A stretch of 64,000 bases of DNA from Dermanyssus gallinae (taxonomy: Eukaryota > Arthropoda > Arachnida > Mesostigmata > Dermanyssidae). The notes beneath the pieces are model-generated. The model was not told the origin of the DNA. It searched no databases and saw nothing but the letters and a program-made list of their open reading frames with translations. The translations under genes were made by a program, and so were the position numbers. Below, piece by piece: positions 59,386-64,000 of this stretch (position 1 is its first letter; each line of letters opens with the position of its first letter). The stretch lies in NCBI GenBank assembly GCA_003439945.1, contig QVRM01005375.1, forward strand, positions 496,001-560,000, written 5' to 3'.

Positions 59386-59453
59386 CCCGAATGGGGTTGC
59401 CAATGTAGTCGCACGTATACTCCGCAGATGCTACATTGGCAACCTCATTCGGG
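59386..59453. repeat. Strong inverted repeat: 23-nt arms, 22-nt loop
   Basis: The left arm 59386-59408 and the complement of the right arm 59431-59453 agree at 22 of 23 positions (core GGTTGCCAATGTAG). GACCCCGCAC also occurs on both sides (59352 and 59453) as a direct repeat. Such a near-perfect arm pair is unlikely in old neutral DNA. Confidence 0.9.
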
Positions 59454-59689
59454 ACCCCGCACCTGGTATGGAAGAAAATCGATTTTATACTCATCCCGAA
59501 AGGGATTATCTTCCATAGGCCAATTTGCCTAATTAGCACGTTGGGCACAGGTATAGAGTCCGATAATGGTGCGATACTTTTCATGGAAGCACGACCTCCT
59601 TTTACCGACACAATGCGTGTTCCGAAATGGCCGATCAGCCCTCTCAGCTATAAATCGGGTCGTTACTAAGGCGTAGGCACTGCGCCTAT

Positions 59690-60790
59690 CCTTGCCTAGG
59701 TCTAGGAGGCGTCCTATTGGCTGCACTGCTAAAAGACAAAAACGCTTTCAACAGTATGCCCTGGAACGTAATCTTGGACGCACTACTCAAGAAGAGAGCC
59801 CAATTTGTGCACGCAATCTTGACCTATCTGAGTGGGAGGTTTATAGTCAGCGAGGGCTTCGAGTTTTATGACCAGAATTTCCCAGAGCTCGACTCCAGGG
59901 CCCCTTCTATGGAACCTGAGATACGACGACGTGTTAGATGACCTCCCAGAAGGCACTGCATTGCTGCCGTACGCAGGCAACTCCGCAGTGATCGTCCAGG
60001 CCCGCTCACTCCAGCAGCTGGAACTGAAAGCCAACGACGCCGTGATGGCAGTCACTTACTGGATAAGGTGGACTGGTCTAACATTGCCGCCAAATAAAAG
60101 TAACGACAGTAATCCTCCTAATTGGGTAAAGAAAATGCCTTCTCTTGAAACTAACTTTAGACGATCAGGACATGAAGCCCGTCAATACAGCCCACTATCT
60201 TGGAATGGACCTAGACAGGAAACTACGACACATACGTCTGGCAGCAGAAAAGGTTATTATGGGTTTGCCAAAAATAGCTCGGCTGATGTTAACCAAGCAC
60301 GGCCCACGAAAATCGAGAAGGCGCCTCATTATGTCGGCGGCGTAGTCTATAGAGTTTTATTTGCAGCCGGTGTGGGCATCAACCGTACCGTACCGCTTGG
60401 AGGATCACAATCGCTTACAGAACAGTTAGCACGGCTGCTGTCCTCGTTGTGGCAAGTACAGTTACCTGGGACCCTTTTCTTTTTGTTCTGGGAGGTTTCG
60501 GGAATGCATGATGCGCATGCGCCACTAGCAGCCTGCGTGACTAGTGTGAGACTCGCAAGCCTACTAAACCCGGATTCCTCCCCCCCCCGGCAGTCTCGGT
60601 ATTACTTTGGCATTACTTCGAAGTCGTTCTAACTGCGGTTGGATAGGGAGATGCCATTTTGTAATCCGTCCTGTGGGCGTGCGTCGAGACCATGAGGGCC
60701 TGGCCGCTCCCCACTCCCTTCTCCTTCCCTCGGCTCCACTTCTCGCGTATACTTAAGTACCGTGACGACTGGTATAGCTCGTACTATTCA
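59690..60790 (+). pseudogene. Decayed I/R1-like LINE, reverse transcriptase to 3' end
   Basis: The plus strand reads KNAFNSMPWNVILDALLKK near 59735, then in another frame GPLLWNLRYDDVLDDLPEG near 59900. The catalytic site reads YAGNSAVIVQ near 59967, where YADDLAVIVQ is expected. QLELKANDAVMAVTYWI follows. A third frame gives LTLDDQDMKPVNTAHYLGM near 60145. A 3' UTR of about 150 bp runs into a long (AAT)n array, and I-type elements are known to end in TAA repeats. Two changed catalytic residues and several frameshifts make it dead. Confidence 0.8.
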
Positions 60791-60792
60791 GA

Positions 60793-61272
<480 letters not shown>

Positions 61273-64000
61273 ACAGATCAATCAATCAGGTTTATTGACG
61301 TGCCCAACAAGTTGGCAATCTGTCACCTTTCAGTCAAAATATACATAATATACGAGTGTTTGTACCGATCAAAAGTGTGTACGCGATAAAGCAATAAAAT
61401 TGAGTATAAGTAACACAACAGAAGTTTACGAGTGTATGCACAAATCAGAAATGTATACGCGATAAAGTAACAAAGTCTCCACTTTGTTATATAATTAACA
61501 CAATACAAGTTTAAAACTTTAGAACCAACCTAATACAAGTTTAATATATATAGTAAAATAAATTTAAAACATTTCACTCGGAGTCACTTGTTTCATCGTT
61601 CTTCTGCAGTAAGAGAAGATGCCGTTTAAAGACGGCGGCCCGGCTTGCATTTCGAAGCGCCAATGGCAGCTCGTTCCAGACCGTGGGCAGCATGTAGGCC
61701 AGTGAGTGCCGAAGTAGAGTGAGTCTGAACCCTGGCACACTGAGTTGGTTCCTGTAGCGCTGCGACCGTACTGGGGTAAGGACGAAGTCAAAAACACAAT
61801 CTGAAGGGATTCCATTGTTTTGCACCTTATAGGCTAGCACGGCTAACTTTAAACGTGTCAGCTGATCAAGCTTGAGAAGCCCGAGCCTGGTGTACCATGG
61901 AGTCACACTCGCGCGACGAGGAAGACTTATTATGGCACTAACCGCGTTATTCTGAACGACCCTTAGCTTCTCTAGGGTCGTGGAATACGTGGCGCCCCAC
62001 AGGGAAATTCCGTAAACTAGAATTGGTTCCATAAGCGCTTTGTAGACACGTACCAGAAGATCCCGCGAAGCCTTGGCTCTCCTCAAACGCACGAGTGAGG
62101 CCACCACGGCGTAGCAGACCCTGACACTTGATCTCACTTGACTGCCCCATTTCATATGCTCGTGTAGCACAATGCCAAGACATTTTGCCTCTGAGCTGAG
62201 AGGGATAGCAGAGCCGCCTATTTGGAGGGAGATATTACCAGTTTTGAACTTCTGTCTCGATGCCCGTTGTGGGGTGTGGTAAAGAACGAGTGTCGTCTTC
62301 GTCGGATTAACGACAAGACCAAATATTTTAAATAAAGACATGGCCTTCTCAATACCGGTTTCAACGTGCTGAAGATTATACCTATTATTGGACAATTGAG
62401 AGGGCGAGACACGGAACAAAAGAGTGGTGTCGTCTGCATAAACGATTGGGCGGCAATCTAAGTACCTCTCGATGCCCCGCAGGACGAAATTCATGTAGGT
62501 GATGAAGATAAAAGGTCCAAGAACCGACCCCTAGGGCGTACCAGTGGATACAATTCCCGTCGCAGATCTTAGAGCTCCCACCGCCACAAATTGCCTCCGT
62601 CTACTATGATACGATTTAAACCAAGATGTTATTGCTGGTGCGCAGCCTAGTTGCAGGAGCATCTCAAGAAACATAGAGTGGTCGAGGCAGTCGAACGCTT
62701 TGGCTATGTCAAGAAATCCACCAAGGCACATTTTTCCATTCTCCGCAGCTTAATTGAATTCTCACCATATATGTCCCAATGCCAGCTCAGTTGATCGCGC
62801 CTCCCTAAAACCGAATTAATTTTTAGAGAAGAAATTAAAGTCGTTTAAATGGCTTTCCAGCTGTTGTTTAGCAAGCTTTTCAAATACTTTTGAGCCGAAA
62901 GACACTAAGGATATCGGGCGATAGTTACCAGGTTGGTCCCTCCCGCCTTTACCCTTATACAGCGGAGTTACCGAAGATGTCTTGAGGCGTTCCGGAAACA
63001 CGCCCGTTTTAATTGAAATATTGAATACGGCAGCTAGAGGAGCCGCTAAGGTGTCAATGAATTTAGAGTGAAGTTTACCCGGCACGTTTCCATCGCTATC
63101 GAGTGAGTCTGTCTTAACGTCTTTAGCAGCGATTCGCAGTTTCTGAGCTGTAATAGCACTAAAGGAAAATGCGTTGGGCTCGGAGCTCCATAGGTTTGAG
63201 AGAAAACTGTCAATCGGCTCTTGAGGAGGGAGCAAGGATGTAGTTTTTTTACCGATAGATGAGAAGAAATCATTCAGTGCGTCCACTATCTCCTGGACCT
63301 CCTTCAGTTCCCTCTCTTCGACTAGTAGTCGACTCGGCACCGCTACAGACTTTTTGCTGCGGCCGCAGATTTCATTAAGGAAACTCCAGAGGAAGGAAAC
63401 TGTTGTTCGTAGTAGGTATCCCTAGCCACTTTCAGTTCTACCTTGCAATCTCTGAAACGCCTCTTCGTCATCTGCGAACCGTGTGCTATCCTACTGGCGT
63501 CGAGTGCGATTGACAGCATGTCTCAAATTAACCAAATTATTAGTGAACCAAGGCGAGCGGTTTACCTTTTTCGAAGCCCTTCGCTGTCGCAACAAGAAGC
63601 AATCGCTATACAGGAGCCGGAGCTTACCATTGTATGACTCGAAGGCCTCGTTGGGATCAGTTGAGTCGAGAACAAAAGACCAATCCACCCTGGTGACACC
63701 GTCTTGAAACCTTCGTTGGCTGTTTTTATCGAATCTCCTATAGAGATTCGCAGCGATCGAACTTGGTTTCACTGTCAACGACGCTAAAGATGCCTTGTTA
63801 CCCGTCAGTGTGATCCCTACTGGGTAATGGTCGGAAAAGACCGTGTCAACGACAAACGGAAGGATACAGACATATCGCTCACAATTGGCAATAGCGACAT
63901 GGTCTATGCACGAACCAAGTGACACTGCATCGGATCTAAGATTGGGACGAGTGATGATATTTATGGCCTGCTTAATGCCCTTGCTAGCAAGTCCAGAGCA
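61273..64000 (-). pseudogene. Decayed CR1/Jockey-like LINE (family A), runs off the window
   Basis: Reading from 63990 down, the end of the APE endonuclease appears (LGSCIDHVAIAN, FSDHYPVGITL). The linker follows, then reverse transcriptase: KTGVFPERLKTSSVTPLYKG and NYRPISLVSFGSKVFEKLA (63020-62890), FGFREARSTELAL after a stop near 62814, GGFLDIAKAFDCLDHS near 62710, and YADDTTLLFR with YADD at 62440-62429. The C-terminal part is open to a stop near 61574 (VYGISLWG, PTVWNELPLALR). The conserved PQG block has a stop in place of Q (near 62531). The 3' UTR carries AATAAA and ends in GATTGATTGATC at about 61273. Frameshifts make it inactive, but it is the best preserved LINE here. Confidence 0.9.

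Noticed and set aside
59270..59611. 113-codon minus-strand frame
   Set aside because: It runs across the hairpin at 59386-59453 and shows no recognisable motif.

Overview
This window is animal nuclear DNA, most probably from an arthropod. Its one recognisable host gene is a non-visual (beta-)arrestin of the Drosophila kurtz type. Everything else I can identify is transposon, retrotransposon, SINE or simple repeat. The arrestin wording (for example [11 protein letters not shown] and VKLCLGPLGGDL) is arthropod-like. A mite or other chelicerate is possible, but the window does not prove it. There is no bacterial gene organisation, operon, CRISPR array or rRNA.

Layout. 1-4.5 kb: two decayed APE-type LINEs, one apparently nested in the other. 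4.88-6.17 kb: an apparently intact mariner with perfect terminal inverted repeats, a TA target duplication and an uninterrupted DD34D transposase. 6.4-6.5 kb: a 24-bp tandem repeat. 6.6-7.8 kb: a LINE on the minus strand with an A tail. 7.9-14.1 kb: a 5'-truncated element of the R2/R4 type with a restriction-like endonuclease, split by a complete Ty3/gypsy element (9084-13779, minus strand; LTRs, PBS, gag-pol and polypurine tract visible; 5-bp target duplication ATTAC). 14.1-15.2 kb: two diverged copies of a repeat, each starting at a (TA)n tract.

20.67-50.39 kb: the arrestin gene on the minus strand. I found three coding exons: a roughly 1-kb first exon (N-domain and most of the C-domain), a 186-bp exon (last C-domain strands plus the start of the flexible tail), and a terminal exon with the clathrin box and AP2-binding motif. 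The two introns, about 12.7 and 15.7 kb, hold LINE, SINE and dead mariner copies and many (TA)n arrays. The DNA upstream of the start codon (50.4-51.7 kb) is GC-rich and full of CAG/CAA and ACTG repeats, as expected of a 5' leader/promoter region.

52-64 kb: further LINE fragments, including two related 3' ends (54.3 and 57.6 kb), a tRNA-derived SINE, an I/R1-like LINE end running into a long (AAT)n array, and a 2.7-kb decayed LINE that runs off the right edge.

More than twenty (TA)n arrays lie across the window, and they repeatedly sit exactly at transposon ends. The most rewarding points are the hidden arrestin exons, the odd end of arrestin exon 1, the gypsy-in-R2 nesting, and the association between (TA)n tracts and element ends. 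I see no convincing previously undescribed system; the window looks like a large-intron gene in a transposon-rich genome. All assignments come from reading translations and motifs by eye; no database search was run.
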